A DNA stretch of 64,000 nt, from contig NZ_CP015772.1 in NCBI RefSeq assembly GCF_001654455.1, positions 248,001 through 312,000 on the forward strand. The letters run 5' to 3'. This stretch comes from Niabella ginsenosidivorans. GTDB lineage: Bacteria > Bacteroidota > Bacteroidia > Chitinophagales > Chitinophagaceae. The notes under the pieces were generated by a model. The model worked only from the letters and a program-made list of their open reading frames with translations. It made no database searches and was not told the DNA's origin. Below are positions 1 to 9,102 of this stretch, piece by piece; the stretch's first letter is position 1, and the number at the start of each line of letters is the position of its first letter. The position numbers and the translations under genes were made by a program.

Positions 1-860
1 CGACCCTGCTGACCACTTTCTTTGGCGCACATATTGTACAATGCGAGGCGCATGAGATCGTATCGGGTTATGAAAACGCCAATGCCGGCGAGGTGGCTCT
101 GTTGAAAGAAGACATCCTGGGTTTTTTTGATACACCGGATCCCTCATCAGATCCTATTGCAGAAAAACTAAATGAAGCAGATCTTGAAACAGCGGCAAGG
201 GCTACAGTAGCGCTTCAGCGTTTTGTGCAGGAAAAAGAGTTGGACGGGCTGGCCTATTATTATGAGGGAGCCGCAAACAGCCTGGAGCGCCTCGTAATGT
301 CTAACCTTATAGTGGGCAACTCCCTGCTTACTTCGCGGGGCTTTCCCATGTGTGGAGAGAGTGACCTTAAGACCTGCTTTGCTTTATTTATCATGGACAG
401 GCTGGGCATAGGCGGCAGCTTTGCGGAATTTCATCCGGTGGATTTTAATGAGGGCTTTGTGCTGGTGGGGCATGATGGTCCGCATAATATTGCCATTGCA
501 GATGGCAAGCCGGTATTAAGAAGCCTTAAAAAATATCATGGAAAATATGGCTCCGGCGCCAGTGTGGAGTTTAAAATAAAAGAAGGTCCCATCACCATGC
601 TCAGTATTAATGCTACCTATAACGGCAAACTCAGGTTTATTATAGCGGAGGGGACTTCTGTTGCCGGTCCTATTCCGCCCACCGGTAATACCAATACGCG
701 CGGCTTCTTTAAGCCGGACGTCCGCACATTTCTGTACAGATGGATGAAAGAAGGCCCCACCCATCATTTTGCATTGGGGGTGGGGCATCATGCTTCAACG
801 ATTCAGAAAATAGGGCAATACCTGAATGTTGAAACGGTGCTGGTACAGACGGGGGAATAA
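1..860 (+). CDS. L-fucose/L-arabinose isomerase-like protein, C-terminal part (5' end cut by window edge)
   Basis: The reading frame is open from the left edge (first whole codon at base 3), so this is the C-terminal part of a longer gene; a GTG at 93 is internal and probably not the start. The visible 286 or so residues resemble the C-terminal half of sugar ketol-isomerases of the fucose/arabinose isomerase superfamily. Likely metal or substrate residues lie in MCGESD, in EFHPVDFNEGF followed by GHDGPHN, and in the late GVGHHAS histidine pair. These enzymes interconvert aldoses and ketoses in the cytoplasm. It lies 129 bp upstream of a SusC/SusD pair on the same strand, so it may process the sugar released by PUL1. 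The exact substrate cannot be read from this fragment. Confidence 0.75.
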   Translation, partial: TLLTTFFGAHIVQCEAHEIVSGYENANAGEVALLKEDILGFFDTPDPSSDPIAEKLNEADLETAARATVALQRFVQEKELDGLAYYYEGAANSLERLVMSNLIVGNSLLTSRGFPMCGESDLKTCFALFIMDRLGIGGSFAEFHPVDFNEGFVLVGHDGPHNIAIADGKPVLRSLKKYHGKYGSGASVEFKIKEGPITMLSINATYNGKLRFIIAEGTSVAGPIPPTGNTNTRGFFKPDVRTFLYRWMKEGPTHHFALGVGHHASTIQKIGQYLNVETVLVQTGE

Positions 861-956
861 AAAGACATCAATCAATTATAAATATTCTGATTATTCAATT
901 ATGAAATGAGCCATAAAAATTATTCATGCCTAAAAGAATGATTATTTGGCGAATTC

Positions 957-992
957 CATCTGACCATTAAAACAATAAAAAATAAACAGATG
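957..992 (+). promoter_or_regulatory. Leader hairpin over the susC start codon (PUL1)
   Basis: CATCTG at 957-962 is the exact reverse complement of CAGATG at 987-992, and the second arm contains the ATG of the downstream SusC gene. The 24-nt loop is A-rich. A near-identical leader occurs upstream of the GH76 gene at 29919-29955. The repeats are seen directly; a role in masking the start codon is inferred. Confidence 0.5.
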
Positions 993-3900
993 AAACAATT
1001 AAGGTTCTGTAAAACGCTGCCAAAGAAATGGGTGTTGCTGGTATTCAGCCTCGTTTCCTGTTGCCTTATTGTAACTGCCCAGCAGCGCATTGCTGTTAAA
1101 GGCAGGATAACGAATGCTTCCACGGCTGCGCCGGTTTCCGGCGTCAGTATTATTGAAAAGGGTACAAAGAATGGCACGTTAAGCGATTCGGATGGAAATT
1201 TTACATTGACGGTAGCCGCCAATGCAACACTCACCGCCACCTATGTGGGCTATCAGCCCCGGGAGGTGAAGGTAGAGGGCCGCACTACGCTTTCTATTGG
1301 GCTTACGGAAGAAGTAAAAGACCTGGGTGAAATAGTAGTAGTGGGGTATGGATCGCAGCGTAAAAAAGACCTTACCGGGTCTATAGCCAATTTAACGCAA
1401 AAAGACCTGGTGCCTATTCCTGCAGCAAACAGCTTTGACCAGATGATGCAGGGTAAGGTGGCCGGTGTGCAGATCACCCAGACATCCGGCGCCCCGGGCG
1501 GCAATGTAAATGTGCTGATAAGGGGCGTTAACTCTATTACAGGAGGCAACCAGCCGCTGTACGTGGTAGATGGCTATGCCATTGGTACCAGCGGAGGCGG
1601 CAATGTAAGCAGCTATGCATCCGGGTCCTATTCCGTAGATGGGCTGATCGGTTCCAGCGGCATCAACCGCATCAACCCGCTGAGCACCATCAACCCTTCC
1701 GATATTGAATCGATCCAGATATTAAAGGATGCTTCTGCAACGGCGATCTATGGTTCAAGAGGCGCCAATGGTGTTGTAATTATCAATACCAAAAGAGGAA
1801 GGAGCGGAAAGGCCAGTATTAATTTTGAGCATTCTACCGGGCTGCAGGAGGTGCAAAAGAAATTAGACCTGCTTACGCCAAGGGAATATGCCGAGTTTGT
1901 GGCTGAAGGCAGGGATAACGCCTGGGTCTTTTTAGGCGGCAAGGCATCAGATCCTAATAACGTAAGAGGCACGGGGCAATATGTAAAACCGGCATTCAGA
2001 AACCCCGAACAATTTGCGGATCAGGGTTATGGTACCGACTGGCAGGACCTGATCTTCAGAAAAGCACTGGTGCAGAATTACCAGCTTTCTGCAACCGGTA
2101 ATAAAAACGGCATGATGTATTTTGTATCCGGCGGGTATATGGACCAGGATGGGATCATTATCGGTTCCGATTTTAAGAAATTCAATACCAGGGCCAACCT
2201 GGATGTGAACCTGACTTCTAAATTAAAGCTTGGGGTATCTTTTGCCGGAACCTATTCCTACGGGGATTTTGCACGTGCAGAGGGGCACCTGCAATACCGG
2301 GGCCTGATCTCTTCTGCCACAGCAAGCGACCCTACGATACCGGTATATGATGAGAATGGCAATTATTATTCAGAATTTTCTGACCCAACCGGTATACCGG
2401 TAGAGCATGTATTGTTAATTAATGATGAATTTTCCGATAAGCGGAAAAATGCCAACGTGTTTACCAATAACTATCTTGAATATAAAATTGCAGATGGCCT
2501 TACATTTAAATCTTCCTTTGGCGTAAACTATTCCAGCAACCAGACACGTTTATGGAAATCTTCCAAGATCGGCATCGCTACCAGCAGAACCGGTGCTGCC
2601 ATAGCCGGGGTCACCCGCTATAATTCGCTGAACTGGTTAAATGAAAATACCCTGAATTATAAAAAGCTGGTAAACGAAAAACATCGCTTTGATGCCCTGC
2701 TGGGTCTTTCTTCCCAGAAAAATACGGATGATGTGGTACAGGTGGGGGCAACAGATTTTCCTACGGATGATATTCCGTTGATTGCTGCAGGCATTGTTAG
2801 CGATGGTACCGATTACACAACGGAATGGTCAATGGTATCCTGGTTCGCCCGGCTGAACTATGCATTCGCTGATAAATATCTGGTAACAGGAACGCTTCGC
2901 CGCGATGGAAGCTCCCGTTTTGGCGCGGACAATAAATGGGGCACCTTCCCTTCTGTTTCTGTAGCGTACCGCCTTTCCGAAGAAAATTTCCTGAAGCAGG
3001 TACCGGCCATCAATGAATTAAAGATCCGGGCCAGCTATGGTTTGTCCGGTAACAATCTTATAGGAAACTATGCAAGCCTTGGTTTATTAGGTATAGCCCC
3101 CACCGTTTCAAACGGACAGGTGGTTTCCGGTATTGTGCCTTCTTCTCTGGCCAACGATCTTTTGCGCTGGGAAAAATCGCATCAGACCAACCTTGGGCTT
3201 GATCTCAGCCTGTTTGATAACAGGGTTTCCCTTACTGTTGATGCCTACCGGAGCCTTAAGAAAGATCTGTTACTCTCTGTTTCGCTGCCCGCTGCCTCAG
3301 GCTTCTCCTCTTCTGTGCAGAATATAGGGAAGCTGGAAAACAAAGGACTTGAATTTACGTTGAACACGGATAATATTGTTGGTAAAAATTTTAAATGGAG
3401 CTCCGATTTTAATATAAGCCTTAACCGGAATAAGGTTTTAGAATTAAACACGGAAAATTCAACGATCAGTACTTCCAGCTACCAGGTAGCACAGGTAGGG
3501 TATCCCATCGGCAGTTTTCGCCTGATGAAGATCCTGGGCATTTTCCAGACTGCGGAAGAAATAGCTAACAGCCCGGTTCAGAATCCTAAAGTGCAGCCCG
3601 GGGATTACCGGTATGAGGACGTTGACGGAAACGGCACCATTACCCAGGCCGACAAAGCGATTGTAGGAAATCCCTGGCCAAAATTCACCTGGGGCTTTGG
3701 GAACAACTTCTCTTATAAAAATATTTCCCTTGGCATAGACCTGTATGGTTCCCAGGGCAATGATATGTATTTCCAGGGGGGAGAGGTGCTGCTGAACGGG
3801 GCCGGTGTGCAAAATCAACTGGCTATGGTGGCAGACAGGTGGCGCTCACCGGAAGACCCCGGTGCGGGTAAAATAGCCCGGGCCATCCGTAATGATTATG

Positions 3901-4187
3901 CTTTTGGTTTTGGCGCCAGTTCTACCAAGCTTCTTTTTGACGGTTCCTTTATAAGGATGCGCAATATAAATCTTGCCTATGCGTTTCCCGCAGCACTTAT
4001 GAACCGGATCAACATACAGGCATTATCCGTTTTTGCCAATGTGACCAACCTGTTCACCATTACCAGCTACCCCGGCTATGACCCCGAAGGCGCAACCTCC
4101 GGAGACAATGTAGGTATGGCCGGCGTTGACTTTTTTGCCTATCCCAATCCTAGGACCTATTCTTTGGGCCTGAGGCTTACTTTATAA
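990..4187 (+). CDS. SusC-like TonB-dependent outer-membrane transporter (PUL1)
   Basis: This 1065-residue outer-membrane receptor imports oligosaccharides through a TonB-energised beta-barrel. After a signal peptide (hydrophobic core about residues 12-30, TAQ cleavage site) comes a carboxypeptidase-regulatory-like domain (about 33-105), the TonB-box-like stretch GEIVVVGYGSQ, a plug domain with IRGVNSITGG and LYVVDGY, the typical SusC motif DASATAIYGSRGANGVV, and a long barrel. It lacks an N-terminal STN domain, unlike the SusC at 23490, so it is not expected to signal through FecR. The SusD partner starts 18 bp downstream. The ATG at 990 fits the signal peptide and lies within the leader hairpin. 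Confidence 0.95.
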   Translation: MKQLRFCKTLPKKWVLLVFSLVSCCLIVTAQQRIAVKGRITNASTAAPVSGVSIIEKGTKNGTLSDSDGNFTLTVAANATLTATYVGYQPREVKVEGRTTLSIGLTEEVKDLGEIVVVGYGSQRKKDLTGSIANLTQKDLVPIPAANSFDQMMQGKVAGVQITQTSGAPGGNVNVLIRGVNSITGGNQPLYVVDGYAIGTSGGGNVSSYASGSYSVDGLIGSSGINRINPLSTINPSDIESIQILKDASATAIYGSRGANGVVIINTKRGRSGKASINFEHSTGLQEVQKKLDLLTPREYAEFVAEGRDNAWVFLGGKASDPNNVRGTGQYVKPAFRNPEQFADQGYGTDWQDLIFRKALVQNYQLSATGNKNGMMYFVSGGYMDQDGIIIGSDFKKFNTRANLDVNLTSKLKLGVSFAGTYSYGDFARAEGHLQYRGLISSATASDPTIPVYDENGNYYSEFSDPTGIPVEHVLLINDEFSDKRKNANVFTNNYLEYKIADGLTFKSSFGVNYSSNQTRLWKSSKIGIATSRTGAAIAGVTRYNSLNWLNENTLNYKKLVNEKHRFDALLGLSSQKNTDDVVQVGATDFPTDDIPLIAAGIVSDGTDYTTEWSMVSWFARLNYAFADKYLVTGTLRRDGSSRFGADNKWGTFPSVSVAYRLSEENFLKQVPAINELKIRASYGLSGNNLIGNYASLGLLGIAPTVSNGQVVSGIVPSSLANDLLRWEKSHQTNLGLDLSLFDNRVSLTVDAYRSLKKDLLLSVSLPAASGFSSSVQNIGKLENKGLEFTLNTDNIVGKNFKWSSDFNISLNRNKVLELNTENSTISTSSYQVAQVGYPIGSFRLMKILGIFQTAEEIANSPVQNPKVQPGDYRYEDVDGNGTITQADKAIVGNPWPKFTWGFGNNFSYKNISLGIDLYGSQGNDMYFQGGEVLLNGAGVQNQLAMVADRWRSPEDPGAGKIARAIRNDYAFGFGASSTKLLFDGSFIRMRNINLAYAFPAALMNRINIQALSVFANVTNLFTITSYPGYDPEGATSGDNVGMAGVDFFAYPNPRTYSLGLRLTL

Positions 4188-4205
4188 TAAAAAAATCCAG
4201 CAATT

Positions 4206-5642
4206 ATGAAATTGAAGTATATTTTAGTTTTACTGATTGTGACAGGCTTAATGTCCTGTAAAAAGTTCCTGGATCTTACTCCCAACAGCCAGATGAGCAG
4301 TAATGATTTTTATAATAATCAAAACGATTTTGAAAGAGCATTGCTGGGCGCTTATGCCAACATAAGAGGGCTGTACAGCGGCAGCGCTATTCAGTATGCA
4401 GCAGATCTGAGAACAGATAATGCAGAGATCAACTGGTCTTCTCCATCGATCGATGAAATGCAGTTGGAGCAGAACGCGCTTACCTCTTCTAACGGTATCG
4501 TAAACAGTATCTGGAACACCTGTCTGAAAACCATATCCAAATGTAATACGATCTTAAACAGGATTGAGAGCGTGAATTTTACTGAAGCCGATAAAAACAG
4601 GATCATAGGGGAAACAAAATTCCTGCGGGCCCTGAGCTTCTTCTATATGGTGCAATTGTTTGGCGAGGTGCCGGTTACCTTTGAGGAATTTAACAGTCCT
4701 GAAGAAATAATGAAAGCAGACCTGAGCCGCAAGCCGGTAGATGAGGTGTATAAAGTGATCATTGATGACCTTACAAGTGCTGAATCACTATTGCCGGCTG
4801 CACTGAATACAGATAAAACAAGAGCTTCCATGGGTACCGTTAAAACCCTGCTGGGGAAAGTATACCTTACAAGGGGTAATAATGACGGGGCAGCAGCAAA
4901 GCTGAAAGAGGTGATAGACCTGGGTCAATATAAGTTACATAATGATTACGAATCCCTGTTCTCCCCGGGCAATAATAACCTGGACGAATCGATATTTGAA
5001 ATACAATTTGTAAAAGGCAAAAGCCTGGGCAATAATTATTCAGCGTTATTTACCCCCGCCATAACCAGCATGGCGCTGTTCCCCGGCAATGCGCAGGGCT
5101 CCGGGCGCATTACGCCCACCCTTGATCTGTTTAATGCTTATGAAGCAGGCGATAAAAGAAAAACAGCCTCTGTCAGCGATTCTGTTCCGCTGATCAACGG
5201 AACAAAATCCTATGCCCGTTACGCATTAAAATTTGTAGATTGGGAAGCTGTTTCAACATCCGATGGAGGTGTTACGTTTACAGTGCTGCGTTATGCCGAT
5301 GTTTTATTAATGTATGCCGAAGCCTTAAATAATCTGGGTAAAACCGCGGAAGCATTAGCCGAAATAAACAGGGTAAGGCAGCGGGCCGGTTTGCCGGACC
5401 TTACCGGGTTGGATCGGTCTGCCACAGCGTTGGCCTTGGAAAAAGAAAGAAGGGTAGAGTTCCTGTTTGAAGGCCAGCGCTGGTTTGACCTGCTGCGTAC
5501 CGGCAGATTAAGAGAGGTGGTAAATGCCTATTACCAGGGGAGAGGATTGAGCTTTAAAATAGAGCCGTTCGAAACATTATTCCCGGTGCCTTTGGCAGAG
5601 ATCCAGTTAAATTCAGCCTTAACGCAAAATGAAGGGTATTAA
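4206..5642 (+). CDS. SusD-like starch/glycan-binding lipoprotein (PUL1)
   Basis: This 478-residue surface lipoprotein is the lid partner of the preceding SusC transporter. The lipobox GLMSC places the lipidated cysteine at residue 18, followed by KKFLDLTPNSQ, a hallmark of SusD/RagB proteins. The TPR-like region contains the characteristic RFLRALSFFYMVQLFGEVP-type segment, and the C-terminal part has RYADVLLMYAEALN followed by INRVRQRAGLP and the RRVEFLFEGQRWFDLLR motif. The length is usual for the family. It lies 18 bp after susC and 39 bp before the next gene, so co-transcription is expected. The bound glycan is not known. Confidence 0.95.
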   Translation: MKLKYILVLLIVTGLMSCKKFLDLTPNSQMSSNDFYNNQNDFERALLGAYANIRGLYSGSAIQYAADLRTDNAEINWSSPSIDEMQLEQNALTSSNGIVNSIWNTCLKTISKCNTILNRIESVNFTEADKNRIIGETKFLRALSFFYMVQLFGEVPVTFEEFNSPEEIMKADLSRKPVDEVYKVIIDDLTSAESLLPAALNTDKTRASMGTVKTLLGKVYLTRGNNDGAAAKLKEVIDLGQYKLHNDYESLFSPGNNNLDESIFEIQFVKGKSLGNNYSALFTPAITSMALFPGNAQGSGRITPTLDLFNAYEAGDKRKTASVSDSVPLINGTKSYARYALKFVDWEAVSTSDGGVTFTVLRYADVLLMYAEALNNLGKTAEALAEINRVRQRAGLPDLTGLDRSATALALEKERRVEFLFEGQRWFDLLRTGRLREVVNAYYQGRGLSFKIEPFETLFPVPLAEIQLNSALTQNEGY

Positions 5643-5681
5643 TAGCGTTTTCCGGTTTGGTCATTTAACAAAAAACAGACA

Positions 5682-8210
5682 ATGTTTATACAATATAAAC
5701 GGATAGTAACAGGCATTATCCTGCTCTTGCTGCCCTGCTGCATGGCGGCGCAATACCAGCTTGCTCCGCTCAAGGGACAACCTTTTAATAATATTGTGCT
5801 CGAAGCTTCCCTGAAGCCATTTAAAGTAAATGAAAAGAACTATATCCATGCAGTTGCCCGGGAACTATTCACACAATGGCAGTCCCTGCTAAGGCATGCT
5901 GATACCGCCTCGGTAATGTTATGGACGGGCGATGGTTCCGAAATACTGGATTATACCGGGAATATGCAGCAACGCCTTGAATGGGCCATGTACATGGGAA
6001 ATCCCAATACAGGGCATGAGGTAGGTTCCGGTCCAAAGGAATTGTCCATTCACGAAAGGGCCTATTTATATATTGATCACCCGCCCAAATTTAACTATGG
6101 TGATCTCCGGTCCATTGTACAGGCGTTAAAGGAAGAAGGGCGGAAGATAACCGGCAAACCGGTGTTGGTGGGCGCTACATTCGATCCCGGTCCCGAATTT
6201 GCCAGATCGGAATTCAAATACAAAAAACATCCGGAAGTACTGGGTGGCAATGCAATGGGGCATAAGACCTTTGTAAACTGTTACGCTATTTTAAACAAAG
6301 ATAAGACACACTATGCAGGATATCCGGACGGCATCCCGCAAGGAACACCGTTCGGCACTTTTTTTGGGCGGCAAAGCCAGCATTTTCTTACCGACCTGCA
6401 GTTTGATTATATCTGGTTCAGCAACGGTTTTGGCTTTGGTGCAGAAGGCTGGTCCTCCACCGGCGCCACTTTTACCGGTAAGGAATTTAGGCAGGAGGCG
6501 CTGCCAGGCTTTTCAGAAAAGGTGTTGCAGTTCTGGAAACTGTTCAGGGCTGAATGCCCCGTTTTCCCTATCCAGACAAGAGGTACTAACTTATCCGTAG
6601 GTGCAGATCTTGCGCGGGATGCCGTAAACTTAAAAGCCATTTATGAGGGCGGCTTTAATATGCTGCCGCCCCCCAATTCTCCCTGGGCCGCACTGGATGG
6701 CGATTTTGGGCTGGAAATGACGGGTTATATGTCGCGCATGGCACAGCTGCCGGATCACCGGTTCCCGTTCCGGTTTTATACGCATGATCCCTGGTGGCTG
6801 AACAGCCCCTGGCTGGACCGGTACGGAAGAGAGCCGCATGATATTTATTTGCCCATGTCGGTAAGCCGGATTGATGAAGAAGGAACTATTTGCGGGCCTA
6901 CGCAATTAAACTTTTTAACAGTTGATGATACTTATGGCAATATGCCTGCACAGGTTCCGGATGAAGTGATCCCTCATATCCTGAAAGCCCGGTACGATAT
7001 GCCCACCGCGCCGGGCCCGCTGGTTTGGGTGTACCCGTTTGATGAATATCATAACTGGGCTTACCGGCAGCAGGGCCGGCTGTCTGAAGTGTATTATGGC
7101 GACTGGTTTATAAGACAGGCTGTTAATAACGGCCTGCCATTAAATACGGTCATTTCCACTACTGCATTTCAGTCGGTCATCACTAAAAAACCGGCACTCT
7201 TTCAGGAGTCCGTATTGCTGACGATAGTGCCGGATGCGGGTACGCCACTGGAAAAAAAACTGATGCAATTTGTGCAGGAGGGCGGAAAATTAATTCTTTT
7301 CGGTCCCGCAGAGCATGCAGGCAGGGAATTTCTCAGGATGCTGAATTTAAAAAATGAAGCACCGCTGGAAGGGGTTTTTACACTGGGCATTAAAAATCAG
7401 CCTGACCAGATGACTATAAAATTCCCTTCACAGATCAATCACCGTTCCCTGTTTAATGGAGGGGGCATTGCCACCGTTTTGCTGGACCGGAATGATCGGT
7501 ATACCCAACTGCTTGCACAGGCGCAGCAAGGAGGCCAGGCAAGAGATGTGGTATGGGTTAGGCAATTACCGGAATGGAAGGGTGGTAAAGTGCTGTATAT
7601 AAGAGGTACCAACAGCAGCAATTTTACAGAAGGAAGGCTGCTGACGCCCGATGATCCGTCTCAGTATTTTGCAGGGCCTGTTTTGCTGCGTTACGCATTG
7701 CAGGAATTCGGGCTCACGATTGCCATCGATAAACTTTCACCTGAAATTAAAAGCCCGGTGCTGACGATTTCCCGGTCGGCAAATGCTTTTATTTTTTCAG
7801 GATATAACCCCAACAGCACGGTAAAGGAGCGGTTCAAATTCGCCCGGGGTGCGCCATTGCTGCTTGGGTTTGAAACCATACTGGAGAATGGCTTTTCTGC
7901 CTATACGCTGCCTACTTCCTGGCATCGTACCTGTAGGGTCTTTGTAGAACAGCAGGAAGGAATGATCTCCCATAAGGAGTTACATTCCGGTGAGCGGGGT
8001 ATTTATAAACGCTACCAGATCAGCGGGCTGAAAGCAGCTACGGTTCGGGTATATGCTGACCCGGGCATTGACGAAGCGCATTTTCATGCTTATGTAAACG
8101 CGGGCTATCCTTGGAAAAAAGGGAAATACCCGTTCCGCTTAAAAAAGGATCAGTATGGAACGTATTTTTTGATAGAGCAGGTAACCGGAGACCTGGTGGT
8201 TTCCTGGTAA
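5682..8210 (+). CDS. Secreted 842-residue PUL protein of unknown family, possibly a glycoside hydrolase
   Basis: I do not recognise a family. The N-terminus is a signal peptide (hydrophobic LLLLPCC core, then MAAQ), so the protein is exported; the Cys pair near residue 19 could alternatively be lipidated. The first 470 or so residues alternate predicted beta-strands and helices as in a TIM-barrel-like fold, rich in aromatics and acids (DPGPEF around Glu172, FDYIWFSNGFGFG, HDPWWLNSPW, WVYPFDEYHNWAY). Residues of about 500-560 resemble the Rossmann-like middle domain of some glycosidases (FVQEGGKLILFGP). The C-terminal part is beta-rich. Position between susD and an SGNH hydrolase suggests it acts on the PUL1 glycan. 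The enzymatic role is inferred from context only. Confidence 0.7.
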   Translation: MFIQYKRIVTGIILLLLPCCMAAQYQLAPLKGQPFNNIVLEASLKPFKVNEKNYIHAVARELFTQWQSLLRHADTASVMLWTGDGSEILDYTGNMQQRLEWAMYMGNPNTGHEVGSGPKELSIHERAYLYIDHPPKFNYGDLRSIVQALKEEGRKITGKPVLVGATFDPGPEFARSEFKYKKHPEVLGGNAMGHKTFVNCYAILNKDKTHYAGYPDGIPQGTPFGTFFGRQSQHFLTDLQFDYIWFSNGFGFGAEGWSSTGATFTGKEFRQEALPGFSEKVLQFWKLFRAECPVFPIQTRGTNLSVGADLARDAVNLKAIYEGGFNMLPPPNSPWAALDGDFGLEMTGYMSRMAQLPDHRFPFRFYTHDPWWLNSPWLDRYGREPHDIYLPMSVSRIDEEGTICGPTQLNFLTVDDTYGNMPAQVPDEVIPHILKARYDMPTAPGPLVWVYPFDEYHNWAYRQQGRLSEVYYGDWFIRQAVNNGLPLNTVISTTAFQSVITKKPALFQESVLLTIVPDAGTPLEKKLMQFVQEGGKLILFGPAEHAGREFLRMLNLKNEAPLEGVFTLGIKNQPDQMTIKFPSQINHRSLFNGGGIATVLLDRNDRYTQLLAQAQQGGQARDVVWVRQLPEWKGGKVLYIRGTNSSNFTEGRLLTPDDPSQYFAGPVLLRYALQEFGLTIAIDKLSPEIKSPVLTISRSANAFIFSGYNPNSTVKERFKFARGAPLLLGFETILENGFSAYTLPTSWHRTCRVFVEQQEGMISHKELHSGERGIYKRYQISGLKAATVRVYADPGIDEAHFHAYVNAGYPWKKGKYPFRLKKDQYGTYFLIEQVTGDLVVSW

Positions 8211-8241
8211 TACCTGATGTTCTGTTTATAAAAAAACAATT

Positions 8242-8946
8242 ATGAAATTTTTTTTATGTGTTGCTGCAATGCTGCTGATAACACAGTGCCTGCCGGGGCA
8301 GGTAGCGCTTCCTGAAACCTACCTGTCTGCAATCAGGCAACAGCTTACTGTTCAGTGGCCAAAAAATAAGACCATTAACCTTGTATTTCACGGCCACTCT
8401 GTTCCGGGAGGCTATTGGAATGATCACCGGGTAGAAACGTTGCGCTCTTATCCTTACCAGGTGCTTAAAGCGTTAAAGGAAAAATATCCCTATGCATTGA
8501 TCAATATCATTGTTACCGCAAAGGGAGGTGAAAATTCCGTTGACGGTCAAAAGCGGTTTGCTGATGTACTGGCCCATAAACCGGATGTTTTGTTTATTGA
8601 TTATGCATTGAATGATGTAGGTATTGGGTTAAATAAAGCAAAAAAGGCATGGGAACAGATGATCCGGCAGGCCCTGGCAGCGGGGATAAAAGTAGTGCTG
8701 CTTACACCCTCTCCCGATCAGCGCATCCATCTTTCTGATAGTGCAAATATACTGGAACAGCACGCCCGGCAGATCAGGCAACTCGCCGCTGCCTACAAAA
8801 CGGGACTGGTGGATAGTTATGCGCTATTTAAAAATAGATTTCAAACAGCAGGTACAATAAAACCTTATATGTCCTGGGTGAACCATCCCAATGAAAAGGG
8901 GCATTTGCTGATTGCCGGAGGCATTTTAAAATATTTTGATCTGTAG
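8242..8946 (+). CDS. SGNH/GDSL-family hydrolase (probable carbohydrate esterase)
   Basis: This is a 234-residue exported hydrolase with an N-terminal signal peptide (cleavage near LPGQ). Block I reads FHGHSVPGG with the candidate nucleophile Ser53. Block II glycine lies in AKGGENS, block III asparagine in DYALNDVG, and block V is WVNHPNEKGH with His215. The usual Asp three residues before this histidine is replaced by Trp, so the enzyme may work with a Ser-His dyad or recruit another acid. Family members remove acyl groups from glycans or lipids. It lies 31 bp after the 842-residue protein and ends PUL1, which suggests deacylation of the same glycan. Confidence 0.8.
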   Translation: MKFFLCVAAMLLITQCLPGQVALPETYLSAIRQQLTVQWPKNKTINLVFHGHSVPGGYWNDHRVETLRSYPYQVLKALKEKYPYALINIIVTAKGGENSVDGQKRFADVLAHKPDVLFIDYALNDVGIGLNKAKKAWEQMIRQALAAGIKVVLLTPSPDQRIHLSDSANILEQHARQIRQLAAAYKTGLVDSYALFKNRFQTAGTIKPYMSWVNHPNEKGHLLIAGGILKYFDL

Positions 8947-9069
8947 GCCCCGGCAGCCTTTGCTTGCAGATGCCTAACAGCAGCCAATTAAATAAAAGCA
9001 TTCGTATTTTACGAACTGCAAAAAATGGTATGCTTCTCTGATACCTGTACTTTATTACAACGGATTTAT

Positions 9070-9102
9070 TTCTTATAATTTTGCAGGTTTAAATTATAAG
9101 AA
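9070..9102 (+). promoter_or_regulatory. 12-bp perfect inverted repeat over a -7 box, upstream of the MBL gene
   Basis: Bases 9070-9081 and 9091-9102 are exact reverse complements (arm TTCTTATAATTT) separated by 9 nt; the second arm ends on the first base of the ATG. The left arm overlaps TAATTTTG at 9076-9083, which fits the Bacteroidota -7 box TAnnTTTG. It could be an operator or an RNA hairpin just before the start codon. The repeat is seen; the function is inferred. Confidence 0.5.
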
